In this document: positions 23,619 through 33,486 of the stretch, one piece after another | Numbering within the stretch: position 1 is the first letter of the stretch | How the letters are laid out: each line of letters opens with the position of its first letter | DNA from: Nematostella vectensis | Taxonomy: Eukaryota > Cnidaria > Anthozoa > Actiniaria > Edwardsiidae | Length of the DNA: 64,000 bases | Reading direction: 5' to 3' | Assembly (NCBI RefSeq): GCF_932526225.1 | Contig: NC_064041.1 | Coordinates: forward strand, 14,664,951 to 14,728,950 | Made by a program: the position numbers and the translations under genes | Notes under the pieces: generated by a model | Seen by the model: only the letters and a program-made list of their open reading frames with translations | Database searches by the model: none | What the model was told of the DNA's origin: nothing

Positions 23619-23986
23619 GCGCAGTAAATCAGCGCCCACGTATACGCATACGTATACGCATTGATCACACCGCCCTCAAGGCACGTGAAATGTACACACG
23701 TGTTGCACCCTAGGGTGCATTCTTGAGGGGGGCGCCGCCGGCCTCCCGGCCGTCGAGTCGTTGGGCTGCTCGACGCAGCCTGCCGGACGACGTGACCCCA
23801 CCCGCAAGGCCGCCGCTGGCGGCTGCACAGTAGATCAAGGATCGACCGCTTGCCGCTCCGACGACAGCGCTTCGCGCTTCCGGACTATGCAATCTCGACT
23901 GTTAGCCATGGAGTAAGCAGACATTTAAACACAAGAGCCCCACCTATATCCGCACGTCCGTGCATCATATGCGTACACGCGTACAT
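23619..23986. other. Element intergenic region with palindromes
   Basis: No gene seen. It contains alternating purine/pyrimidine palindromes (ACGTATACGCATACGTATACG at 23639-23659), a GC-rich stretch (23728-23830), a GGATCGACCGCTTGCCG motif at 23839 that repeats one at 22469, and the phrase GCACGTGAAATGTACACAC (23681-23699) that recurs at 24252. Confidence 0.55.
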
Positions 23987-24199
23987 ATGTCGACGACGCA
24001 GCAAAGCAAGATTACAAAGACCATCATCGACGCCGCAGTCATAACCGGCCTCGTCGCCGGTATCGGCTGGGTTTGGCGCAAGGTCTTGCGCGAAGACTTC
24101 ACCGCGAACGCCATGAACTGCGCAAAAATGACTGCCGCTGTTGCGGGTGCTGTCGCTTTGGAGGGTTATCTTGAGGACCAGAAAATCCTGCGCATGTAG
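23987..24199 (+). CDS. Small membrane protein, 70 aa
   Basis: An open frame with two hydrophobic segments (TIIDAAVITGLVAGIGWVW and MTAAVAGAVALEGYL) separated by a basic loop. I chose the ATG at 23987 (MSTTQQSK). Two ATGs further upstream (23960 and 23969) would add a His/Arg-rich leader overlapping a CATATG palindrome. Small two-helix proteins next to the ATPase are common in Polinton-like elements; the function is unknown. Confidence 0.5.
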   Translation: MSTTQQSKITKTIIDAAVITGLVAGIGWVWRKVLREDFTANAMNCAKMTAAVAGAVALEGYLEDQKILRM

Positions 24200-24255
24200 T
24201 AGTGTACTACACGTGTAGGCCACGTATTAGACTCGTGTTCACGTAAACACAGCAC

Positions 24256-24702
24256 GTGAAACGTACACACTACTCGATTGTCTCCATCGCAATTTTGGTT
24301 GGCAGCGCCGTCCTAAACGCGACTGCATTCGTTGGTGGCAACTACCTCGCAAAGTTCCTGTCGAACGATGAGAGCCCTGCCTTAGCCGAGAAGGAGAGGC
24401 ACGACAAGGACCTAGAGAAATACCAACAAGACTATGGACGCTATCAACAGCGGCGACAAAAAATCCTCGATTGGCAAGCGCAAAGTCGCGAGAGAGGGGC
24501 CCTCGCAAAGCAAAACTTCACCGACACTGATTACGCGCTCAAACTCTACAACCAGACCCAACCAAAACAATCCCTGGAGTCGATACGGGCTCCTGAGCTG
24601 TCCGACTACTACATCCCCAGCAAAACGCAGAAAAAAGCCGAGTTTGCGTACATTCGCGCCGGCGCTCTCGCCATCGGCTACACAGCTAGCCGCTTGCTGT
24701 GA
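24256..24702 (+). CDS. 148-aa membrane-anchored coiled-coil protein, start codon GTG
   Basis: The frame encodes an N-terminal hydrophobic helix (SIVSIAILVGSAVLNATAF), a Lys/Glu/Gln-rich coiled-coil middle (EKERHDKDLEKYQQDYGRY), and a C-terminal tail with IPSKTQKKAEFAYI and a final Leu-Leu. No in-frame ATG precedes the helix. The first usable codon is a GTG inside CACGTGAAACGTACACAC, so the ancestral ATG may have mutated to GTG. The stop is followed at once by a strong hairpin (24701-24728). A minor structural or membrane protein is plausible; the family is not recognised. Confidence 0.45.
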   Translation: MKRTHYSIVSIAILVGSAVLNATAFVGGNYLAKFLSNDESPALAEKERHDKDLEKYQQDYGRYQQRRQKILDWQAQSRERGALAKQNFTDTDYALKLYNQTQPKQSLESIRAPELSDYYIPSKTQKKAEFAYIRAGALAIGYTASRLL

Positions 24703-24728
24703 TGCAGCTGCCGTTCCGGCGCTGCATC
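24701..24728. promoter_or_regulatory. Strong hairpin after the 148-aa ORF
   Basis: GATGCAGC and GCTGCATC form a perfect 8-bp stem around TGCCGTTCCGGC, overlapping the last bases of the stop codon. It shares the GCCGTTCCGGC core with the other element hairpins. It could act in RNA 3'-end formation or protein binding; no role is shown. Confidence 0.5.
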
Positions 24729-24817
24729 TAGGCGGCCTTTTCCCATACTGCGCGTATTCTTATACGTATACGTATACGAATGCGTATAAGATAATTGCAG
24801 ACCAGTTGTGGAGTGCT

Positions 24818-25986
24818 ATGCACGAGGTAGCAGGCGCTGCTAAGCGACTGACACCGAAGGTGTCGTCGACGGGTGGGTTATGTAGCTTTGATGACATTGC
24901 TAACCGAAGCCTCGAGTTGTGGCGCGCAGACAGGGAGTGTGTTAAGAGATTCGGCAATGTCGTTCTCCGAGGGCCTAAAAACCGCCTCGGCACTACCCGA
25001 GCAGACGGCAACCGCCTGTTGGAGACTGATACACCTGTTGCAGTACATTGCCGACACGTAATGGCGGCGAAGCGCATGTCCGACGAAGAACTCGATGCGT
25101 TCCTTCGTTCTATATACTACGCCAGATGTGGCTTCCAGGGAGTGACCGCTCTGCATGCCAAACTCCCCAAGGGCTCAGCCTCCATAGATCGAGTGCGCAA
25201 GTGGGTAAGCTCGCAGCCCGTCGGAGGCTACACACAGACACCCCCTCCTCCGACTACGTACGCCCATTTCTCGGAGCAGATACCAAACCGTATCCACCAG
25301 TCGGACCTACTATTCTTGCCAACCGACCGCGGGTACAAGTATGCCCTGACTGTCGTTGACGTTGCTTCACGATATAAAGCCGCCCGCGCACTGAGGACTA
25401 AGAGCGCGGCCGTCGTCTCCCGTGAACTCGCTGACATCTATGCAGAGGGACCTCTCACATGGCCTAAAGTCCTCATGGTTGATGACGGCACGGAGTTCAA
25501 GTGTGCTACCACAAAGCTCCTAACAGACCACGGGGTGGAGGTCCGACGAGCTGAGCCAGGGCACCACAGGAGCCAAGCTTTCGCCGAGCTTTCGTGCGCA
25601 GTACTCGAAGGAGCTTGCATCCGGCGAAACAAACCGCGAGTGGGTTACCGCTTTGCCAATCGTCATCTCGGACATAAACGCAACGAAGACCCGCATGACT
25701 GGCTTTGCGCCTGAAGACGCCATAAAGCTGAGGCGCGTGCCTCTCAAAGCCGAAAAGCCCCCCTTAGAGGTCCCCTTAGAGGTCGGAACGAGATGTACAC
25801 CGCCGTAAACGAGGAAGACCTCCAGGACAAGGGCCGACGGCGAGCGACGGACACGTGGTGGACAAGCAAGGTATACCCAATACTAAAGAGGGTTATGGAG
25901 CCCGGACAGCCAGTGTTATGTATTACACGGCGTACTCTAAGCACGGCTTCACACGTTCGCAGTTGCGTAGCGCCACGCTAGCGTGA
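24818..25986 (+). pseudogene. Retroviral-type (rve) integrase, frameshifted
   Basis: Start ATG 24818 (MHEVAGAAKR). The N-terminal half has the SIDRVRKWV and YTQTPPPP region seen before the Polinton integrase core. The DDE core shows Asp at residue 163 (HQSDLLFLP), Asp at about 222 (MVDDGTEF) and Glu at 257 (QAFAE), the last two spaced as expected. Just after the Glu the frame breaks. Sequence typical of the end of the core continues in another frame (NREWVTALP, TKTRMTGFAPEDAIKL), so a deletion plus frame change lies near 25588-25600. A second frame change occurs near 25918 before the C-terminal module (KHGFTRSQLRS), which ends at TGA 25984-25986. Integrases of this type insert Polintons with 6-bp duplications, matching the flanks. 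This copy is inactive. Confidence 0.75.
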
Positions 25987-25989
25987 TCA
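25984..25989. other. Abutting convergent stop codons (TGATCA)
   Basis: The plus-strand integrase stop TGA (25984-25986) and the minus-strand polymerase-gene stop (TCA, 25987-25989) are adjacent with no gap, forming the palindrome TGATCA. Transcripts must overlap in their 3' ends. Confidence 0.7.
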
Positions 25990-27434
25990 GCGCTTGTGCA
26001 TTCTATTGCAGCTAAGGCACGTGAGTCTGACATTCCACTTGTAGTGACCCTGACTGTCGTCCAGCCGGTCGATACTGAAGCATTGGGGATGGCTTTTGGT
26101 GTACCTCTGAAGCAGAAGCTGAGTGCCACAGACCATGCACTTCTTTTCAGCTTCAGCAATCATGCCGAGTACGTGGTCTACCGTCAGAACGTGGTGCGAT
26201 CCCGTGTACTTTGTGCGACCCTTTTTCCTGTCGTCTAAAGCGTATCGCTTGATTCGCGCTATAATGAGCTCTTCACTAGGCGTATCCTGCAGTCCTGTGG
26301 GAACCAAGGCACAGGGGGAGGGCTATCGGGGGGGATCACGCGGACTATCTGGTCGGCGTGCCCCACGCGGGAGATGCCGGTATATACAGCATTCGTGATC
26401 CAGCCCTCTAAGCTGTGGTCTATGATAAACAGACGTCTTGGAGTCTGGATAGTCTTGCCCTGCACCCGGTGGACGGTTCCCCAGCCCGCGTATTTCCACT
26501 CGAGGGGAATCCCGTTAAGGAACTATCGTGCCTTTGTATGCGTCGACCTTCTCACCCCTTTTGCCTGGCACGGGCACTGGCCGCCCTTGCTTGCGATAAC
26601 GACACGGCCGCGTGGCGAGATACCCTAGGATGGCGCGTAGCACTTTAGTCTGTACCTTACAGCACTCGTCAATGATGATTACTTCTGCGAGACGGTCGAG
26701 TTTGTACCCCAGCTCGGAAGGTCTCCACTTCTCTATCGGCTTCTCCGCTGGTATGCAGAGGTAGTGGTGGTAGGTTTGGGCCTTCACCGCGAGGCGCGGG
26801 TTATTGCGATGGTCGTGGGCGAGGTCGTTCTCGGGGGTGAGCACCACAACGTTGCGGCCGCGGAACATGCTCACCGCCCACTCGGTCTTCCCCGATCCTT
26901 CTTGGCCGGCTAGATACATCTTTGCACAGGTTGCGGCCACTAGATCGCACGGCAGACTCGGCGCAGTGCTTGGCTCCTTGGCCAAGCTCCCCGACTTCTT
27001 CGGACCCCAAGCCGCTTCGGGTCGCCACTTGTACCCAGGCTTCTTGTGGCGCCACTCTCCATACCTCGGATTTCGCTCCACGAGCTTTACACCACTGGGT
27101 ACCGCCTTTGCGTATATGGCATCTGTGCACACCCGGAGGACGTCTTCGCGAGGAATCCGCCTCAACATGCGTCGCAACGCTATGTTTGTGTACGCCATGA
27201 CGAAGGCCCTGATATGTTACCATTGTGAGCGTCGGACACCGTCTTTGTATTAGATCAGATGAGCCCCGTCGGCATGCTCGAAGTTAAGTAAGTGGTCGGT
27301 GCCTGCAAGGAGGTTTGTCAGATACGCGGCTTCTTCAAGGTCGCGAACTACGATCGAAGACTCGTCGCCATGGCGAGCGCACTTGCCTACGAAACGGACA
27401 GCGAGGTCTCGACCCTCAGGATACTGCAAGTCTT

Positions 27435-27458
27435 CGCCGCCGGAACGGCAAGCGCTGG
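27435..27458. promoter_or_regulatory. GCCGGAACGGC motif inside the polymerase gene
   Basis: CGCCGCCGGAACGGCAAGCG matches the hairpin core found at 21310, 22481, 22587, 23004, 23851 and 24709. It lies within coding sequence on the minus strand, so it is not restricted to intergenic positions. Confidence 0.4.
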
Positions 27459-29366
27459 AGTGGGGGAACCTGATGGAGTCCTTTTTTTCGATGCTTTACA
27501 ACACCTCCCTCGCCGTGGCCATGACGAGGTCACCCGAGTCTAACAGGTCCTTGAGCTTTGGCGTGGTGATCCAGCCCTCGTTTTGTTCCAAGTGCTGCCC
27601 TACCCTCCCGGAAGTGTAGGGGTGGCAGGCCCCAGAGAACTGCCACTCGGTCAGCTGAATGGCCCCGGTTAGTTGAAGAACCTCGCTCAATGGCCATCCC
27701 ACAACATCCGCGATACGATACACGTTCGTAGGGATGCCGTATTTCCGTACCAAATCAATGGCGTCCGAGGCGCCGCCGGAGAGACTGTCCTCTCATCCTA
27801 GGTACGCCGCACGCATGTCGATGTGCGCATGGGGCAGCGCCCCTAAGTTTTCCTTGCTATTCCACACTTTGGACTCAACCTGCGCCGCTCGCCAGACGTC
27901 CCTGTATTTAAGAGGCGTTGGCCTAATGTTCTCTCTTTGGGTCCGCTTCTTGAAGCGATACCCTTTTGCACCGCCCATCGAGTGCGTAGCTTCGGTGTAC
28001 TCTTGGTAGGCTGGGTGATCATCAGGGAGCCATTGATGATCATATCCTGTCTCGTCTGTAAACGCCCTGTCGATAGCCGCTCCGTCCTGTCCCGATCGAT
28101 ACAGTTTGCCTTCGTGCGTGGCTATAACGCGCCCGCACAGCCAGATCCTCGTGCTTCTGGGGATCGCCCTGTTTATAAAGCGAATGAGCACCTCTCGCTC
28201 GCACTTTTGCCTCGCGCGTTTTTTTGGCGGCGCTGGTAGCGCGAAGCGCTGCCTTCTCCTGACATAACGAACGAAGCTCCCCCTCAGCCTCGAAGTCTAG
28301 GCCGTGGACGCTCGTGATCGCAGGTGGTTCAGTCGGAAGCTCCGCCCAGGCGTGGTTATTGTTGCAAGGGATAGTGACCCTCGCCTTAGTCTTGTACTTC
28401 CCCGAGTCCCACATAACGTTGCCCAGGGCGTCCACGGCTACTAGACTTACCTAGAGCTTCTTTTCCATCTCAAAGAGGTCTTCTTTGTTGCATCCCGTAG
28501 TGGCCAGCAAATCGCTCGAGGATCCTGCCTCGTGTCTTGGTTAGACCGAGGAAGCGCGAGGTGCCGCGATTCCTCAAGAAGTCGGCAACGTAACTCACAA
28601 CAGTAAGCGAAGGTGTCACCCCCCTCTCGGTCAAACATTGGCCCAGGCTCACCATTTTGCTCAGGTAAAGGGCGAAGTTCGTATCTCACGTAGACGAGGT
28701 ACTCTCGTCCTTTCTCCCAAATACCCGCATCGATGCCTTCAAGGGCGCCGACTGCGATTCGGTCCCCTCTTTTGACTAATGACCCACCAATCTTGTGCTC
28801 CGAGCGCCCTTTCTCCTCTGTGATTGGCGCCAATGGCTCTGCGGGGGCCTTACCAACAACCGTAAAGAGTCTGTAACGCCGGCCAGGGTCTACCATCTCA
28901 AGCACCGGTGGCAGCACTGCGTTAGCCCGCAGAGACTCTCGCTCGTGCGAGACCCACCACACCGAGCCATCATCATTAATATCAGGCCCCCATCATAACC
29001 GGCTTTAGAGCAATGACACCTGCTCCACCAAGGTCTCGTATCTCCTGGTAAACACCGGCGCTTATGTCTTGGCCCTGAAGAGTGGCATCCACGCTTGGGA
29101 ACCGAAGATGGGCGCCGCCGACGTAGAGAGAATAGTACTTCTCGGGGTCTAAGCCCTCTGGGGCCTTTTGCCCCAGCAAAGGGTCAAACTCGCGCCATAC
29201 TTCCTCTGTCCTCGCTTTCGCCGGTGCAAGCGGCTTACGCAGCTTGTGTTTGACATCGTCGGGGATGTCCTCGTCCAGGATGTTCTGGACCAGCCCTGCT
29301 AGTACGGCAGGCGCCTCTTTGTCAGGCATGCTATTGAGAACCTCCTCTATGTAGGCGTCCATGTTT

Positions 29367-29712
29367 GGGTACGCCTTGTGCCACCCAGTCTCTAATTGCC
29401 CGTATCGCGGGCTGCGGTGCCAGACAGGACGGGTATTTGAGTATGCCTTGTGCCACACAGTCTCTAATTGCCCGTATCGCAGCCCTGCGGTATCAGACAG
29501 GACGGGTATTTGGGTATGCCTTGTGCCACCCAGTCTCTAATTGCCCGTATCGCAGCCCTGCGGTATCAGATAGGACGGGTATTTGGGTATGCCTTGTGCC
29601 ACCCAGTCTCTAATTGCCCGTATCGCAGTCGGCAGGACGGGTGCTTGGGTATGCCTTGCGCCACCCAGTCTCTAACTGCCCGTATCGCGGGCTACGATAT
29701 CAGACAGGACGT
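29367..29712. repeat. 73-bp minisatellite inside the polymerase gene
   Basis: About five copies of a 73-74-bp unit, the last one shortened, containing GCCTTGTGCCACCCAGTCTC and TAATTGCCCGTATCGC. It lies between the Cys-rich N-terminal segment and the exonuclease-side segment of the minus-strand polymerase gene. Because the period is not a multiple of three, the expansion scrambles the frame. Confidence 0.9.
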
Positions 29713-29990
29713 GTGCGAACCATTCCCGAGCGCGCCTCTCGGTGCCGCGCATCCTCTGCCCTACACGATTCGCTCCGCAGCGGCGGCACAACCACGTCTC
29801 CGACTGCGTCTCTATGCCGCAGATCCTGCACGGCACGGGGAGGGGGCTGTCCTTACGGAGCCTTTGAAGGTGCACCTTGCAGTAGGTGTCCATGCACCTC
29901 TGGCCACACGTGTTTGCATGGCCGACCTTTAGCCACCTGCAGTAATTTTTGCCGCACTTCGTCCTTCGAATGCTATGCACATGTGCATAT

Positions 29991-30459
29991 ACTACAGGAC
30001 AGACGGGGGTCTAATTGCAAGGTTCCCACTCGTTTCTATGAAAGGCCCCAGTCCCGCTGCTGTGGATAGACAGCGGATTAATTATTGCTAACCATTGCTA
30101 ATTATTATCTACGCGAAGTGGTCCCGACGTAGATAGATAATTGCTAATTATTAATCTACGCGAAGTGGTCCCGACGTAGATTGATAATTAGCAATGATTA
30201 ATCTACGCGGGGCTGGGGGGGCTCGGCAGGGCGCGGCGCGCCTACCAAGTCTAGAATGGGGCTGGGGGCTCGAGAGGGAGATCCGCGCCTCCCAGGCCTA
30301 AAATGGGGCTCGGAGGGGCGCGGCGCGCCTCTCAAGCCTGGAATGGGGCTGGGGAGGGGGGGGGGGATCGGAGGGGCCCAGCGCACCCCCCAAGCCTAAA
30401 ATGGGGCTGGGAGGCCGGAAGGGGCGATTCGCGTCTATGAACGAACCCGGTTCCCCCCC
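29991..30459 (-). repeat. Right terminal inverted repeat
   Basis: Reverse complement of the left terminus: a unique block with CAGTCCCGCTGCTGTGGATA, AT-rich CTACGCGAAGTGGTCCCGAC modules, four GC-rich 47-bp modules, then GTCTATGAACGAACCCGG, TT and C7. AAGGTC follows at once. Confidence 0.9.
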
Positions 30460-31328
30460 AAGGTCTGATCTTATTCCTAAGGCATCCCTAGGACCACCAC
30501 ATTTTGTTTCACGGACAATTCTCAAATCAAACAAAGTAGATCTACATAGTTGCTCTACATATCGACAGTTTTGTTCTTCGACGTATTTAGCACGAATGCG
30601 TACAGCAATCAAAATCATCCCACATGGATATCGTCTAACGTTGTTTAGGTATCACGAGATCAAATACTCTGGTCTCTTGGTACAGGGTCTATTCCTTCGC
30701 TAATCAGGAAGCTGCCTTCTATTTGTTTCCCTGGTGGAAACCAGAAGACATGTATCTTGGTTCTAAAATTCTCTCATGCACTGATGTAGAGGGAAATTTA
30801 AAAGACAAAATATTATTTTGTCTTTTTCTACATTTCCCTGATTATTAATGGAGGAGGGAAATTTAGAAACTAAGTTTCCCTCATCATTAATACATGAGGA
30901 AAATTTAGAACCATCTATTGTTTTCGAGGGAATTTTGCTAGTAATGGTGCCTTAGAAAACAAAACAATCCGAGTTGATCATGGTATTACTAGAAGTTCAC
31001 TTTAAATTGGGACTTTAAAAGTACAAATACGTTGATCGATTCACTTAAAACAAATCTTTGGTTTTAATTTCCGATTAACTAAGATTTCCACAGTGGAAAG
31101 ACATTCAACGGTAATTGATAACAAAAAGCGGATCTATTGCTAGAATAATCAAGATGGATGGGTACCTCTATGGCAGCCGTTAGATATCTTGTATCCCAGA
31201 GACACGCCTTTGCAGTTGGACTCCCACACATAAGGGTACTCGTACGAGACGGTTATTCTTGGACAGCTATAAACAACAATTTTTAATTAGTAGGATTCTT
31301 GGACAACTAGGAACAGTATGATTCTTAA

Positions 31329-32226
31329 CCCTATTCAGACTAGGGAGGGGGGCTCTTTAAGCCCCCCTCCCGGAAAATTGCTATAACTTCTGAACCATAG
31401 CAGCTAAGAGGCTAAAACTTGGTGACTTTTCCTCAAATCTATCTGCGGACGTTTTGAATGCCATTGACATGTCGAGGAGACGCTCTAAGTTACCACGGCG
31501 ACCGTTTTTTCACACATAGGTTTCCCAAAAACTTAAAAGTAGTGAAATTTTCATATTTTGGTCCTGTTTCTCAGATTCTTTTTTGACTTTTGTTTACGTG
31601 ACAAGTTTCACAACAGCGCTAGAATTTTTTTACCTCGGATATTTGGGGGGAAGCGGTGGGTAAATTTTGCTCTCTAAAAGCTGTTGTTATTAATGTCACT
31701 AGATTTACTAGATGGCACTTTAAAAGCTAATATCATGCATTTATCATTACTATGAGCAGTAATAAATGCATGCAAATACTTTTTTTGTAATAATTCCAGA
31801 TTTTTTTTTCTTTTGCAAAAAATCATAAGAATCCAAGATGGCGGATCCAAGATGGCGGACCCAGGATGGCGGAAATTCTTACAAAAAAATTATTTTAAAA
31901 CGTTTTTATGGCCTTTTGCATTGAAAAGCCGTTAAAAGGTTGATTTTGAAATATCTGAATAATTCAAAATGATTTCAACCCGATATCTGATAATTTCGGC
32001 AATATTTAAAAGAATAGCTAGACATTGTATCTATGACGTCATTGCCATAATTGATTCTACCACACCCAAAATAGGGCGTTACGATTATTTGCATGCTGGT
32101 GCTCATTGTCTGTTAGTTTGATGGTCATAGCCTAAGCGGTTCATGAAATACGGATGGGGACCCTTTCAGCCCCCCCCCCTCCCCCTCCAGTCACAGACAG
32201 CTCAAAATAGCCCAGTCTGAATAGGG
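31329..32226. mobile_element. piggyBac-type MITE, deleted paralogous copy
   Basis: Same termini and TTAA flanks (31325-31328, 32227-32230) as 10731-11917, shorter by about 290 bp. The missing part corresponds roughly to 11563-11855 of the longer copy. It lies in the intron between exons 5 and 6 of gene copy 3. Confidence 0.85.
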
Positions 32227-32424
32227 TTAAACAAGTATGATTTAGTATGATTCTTGGATAACTAAGAACAAGATTAGTATTGAGCTGTTTCCAGGAATCG
32301 TCTAACTGAAAAGCGGTAGGCTTGGTGTCTGTAAGAAACTCGCCTTGATCCTTTGCAGGACGAGTCAAAGTTCGACGATCCAGAGGGAATCTTCAAACAA
32401 AGAAAAGTAAGGGGGGCCGTTATT

Positions 32425-32520
32425 CTTTGTTTGTTTGTTCGTTTGTTTGATTGTTTGTCTGTTTATATTTTTGTTTATTTATTTGTTTGTTCGTTCGTTT
32501 GTTTGTTTGTCTGCTTGTTT
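32425..32520. repeat. (TTTG)n-like microsatellite
   Basis: Counterpart of 12128-12225 in gene copy 3, with TTTG/TTCG units. Confidence 0.85.
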
Positions 32521-33360
32521 TTCCTTCTTCGGTAGCACCAGCCATTCTTTCATTTATTGGTGAGAGATATTCCATCTCTAATGGCGGTGAATGGAGCGTG
32601 CTAGCTACGCCCTGATTATATGAGGGGAGTACAAGAACCGGCTGTACGCGTGATTGTATTAGAGTGGATGGTGCATGTTGGGGAGGCAGTACCTACACTG
32701 ACAATAAAAGTCAGTCGCATCTAAACCAAGTTAAAAAAAAACTCCTTATCTTCTTCTCCAACGCGGAATTGCCACTACACGAGTATTGGATCTACCTAAC
32801 CTCCTCTGCAAATAGATTATAATGTCATTTTATAACTAGCTATAAATGTTGGAGTTGGTCCATTTCCATGAGTAGCCCCCTATTAGTATTCTTCACTCAA
32901 TATTCGTGGATATCAATTATTACATACTTACACGGTAGAACACAGTGTAACGGTAGTCGAAATCGACTCGAAAAGTCCCTGAAGAGAAGCGCAAGTGCGG
33001 TTAATCGAGATATACAAATGAGTTTTGATCATTATGGAATCTATAATAATTCGAGCTAATAAGGGCTTTTTATCATGCATTATTGTTACAGTGTATTCAT
33101 TACTTAACTTTTAGATATTACTCAGGGTATAGTATTCGCTCAAGGTATAACCTATCTTACCTTCTGTTTGAGCAAGCTGGTGGATGTCCGCATCAGATAA
33201 TTTTCTCGCTGTGATGGTCGCATTAGTGAACGGAACACAGAGCTGTTCGTCCATGCAGTTGTACTCTGACCGTTGCAGATGGTTGTTGCCGGTTGAGCTA
33301 ATTCCAACCGCAAGCGTCCACCCTCCACATAAAATGTTTGTTGAAGAAACAGCACTGACC

Positions 33361-33486
33361 AGGCAAAATATTGATGAAAGAAAGGAAGGAAAATATTGAT
33401 GAAAGGAAGGAGGGAAGACAGGATTGAAGGAAGGAAGGAAGGAAGGAAGGAAGGAAGGAAGGAAGGAACGAAGGAACGAAGGAACG
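33361..33486. repeat. (GGAA)n microsatellite
   Basis: Short version of the intronic tetranucleotide tract. It is interrupted on its right by the retrotransposon fragment and resumes as degenerate CGAA/GGAA units at about 34898-34950. Confidence 0.85.

Larger units (their letters stand above)
25987..29980 (-). pseudogene. Protein-primed family-B DNA polymerase - SF1 helicase - HNH fusion, broken
   Basis: This was read 5' to 3' on the minus strand. 29980-29672: Cys-rich zinc-binding N terminus (CRICG, LCRRCG). About 29350-28447: exonuclease-side region. 28435-27496: central polymerase region with a motif-A-like DMRAAY. About 27198: motif C (VCTDAIYA). Then helicase Walker A GQEGSGKTEW, Walker B VIIIDECC, and motif VI NAVYTGISRV (about 26390). 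Last is an HNH/zinc endonuclease-like module (CMVCG, SIDRLDD, LTCLSCN), stop at 25987-25989. Damage: a minisatellite in the 5' part, frameshifts near 28620, 28195 and 26515, and in-frame stops at 28451-28453 (TAG), 27793-27795 (TGA) and 27496-27498 (TAA). Order and strand continuity argue for one ancestral polypeptide. It should have replicated the element by protein priming. Confidence 0.7.
20696..30459. mobile_element. Compact Maverick/Polinton-type element, 9,764 bp
   Basis: The element is bounded by a perfect 6-bp target duplication AAGGTC (20690-20695 and 30460-30465). It starts GGGGGGGACCGGGTCCG and ends with the inverted counterpart ...CCCCCCC. Inverted termini are about 560 bp (left) and 469 bp (right). 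The paralogous intron near 9910 (AAAAGGTATGATC) is the empty site. Genes: plus strand, a spliced ORF of unknown function, small membrane ORFs, packaging ATPase and integrase; minus strand, a DNA polymerase-helicase-HNH fusion. A 6-bp duplication, rve integrase, protein-primed PolB and A32-like ATPase are the defining Maverick/Polinton set. At under 10 kb it is short for the class (usually 15-20 kb), and I see no full-length major capsid gene. G+C is much higher than in the flanks. Frameshifts and stops mark it as a decaying insertion. Confidence 0.9.

Noticed and set aside
23710-24223. Minus-strand ORFs opposite the small membrane-protein genes
   Set aside because: They are shadows of GC-rich coding sequence; the plus-strand frames have better starts, hydrophobic segments and gene order.
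28445-28453. CTCTAG|GTAAGT resembling a splice donor in the polymerase gene
   Set aside because: The in-frame TAG lies upstream of the donor, so splicing there would not remove it, and the frame continues on the other side; better read as a nonsense mutation.
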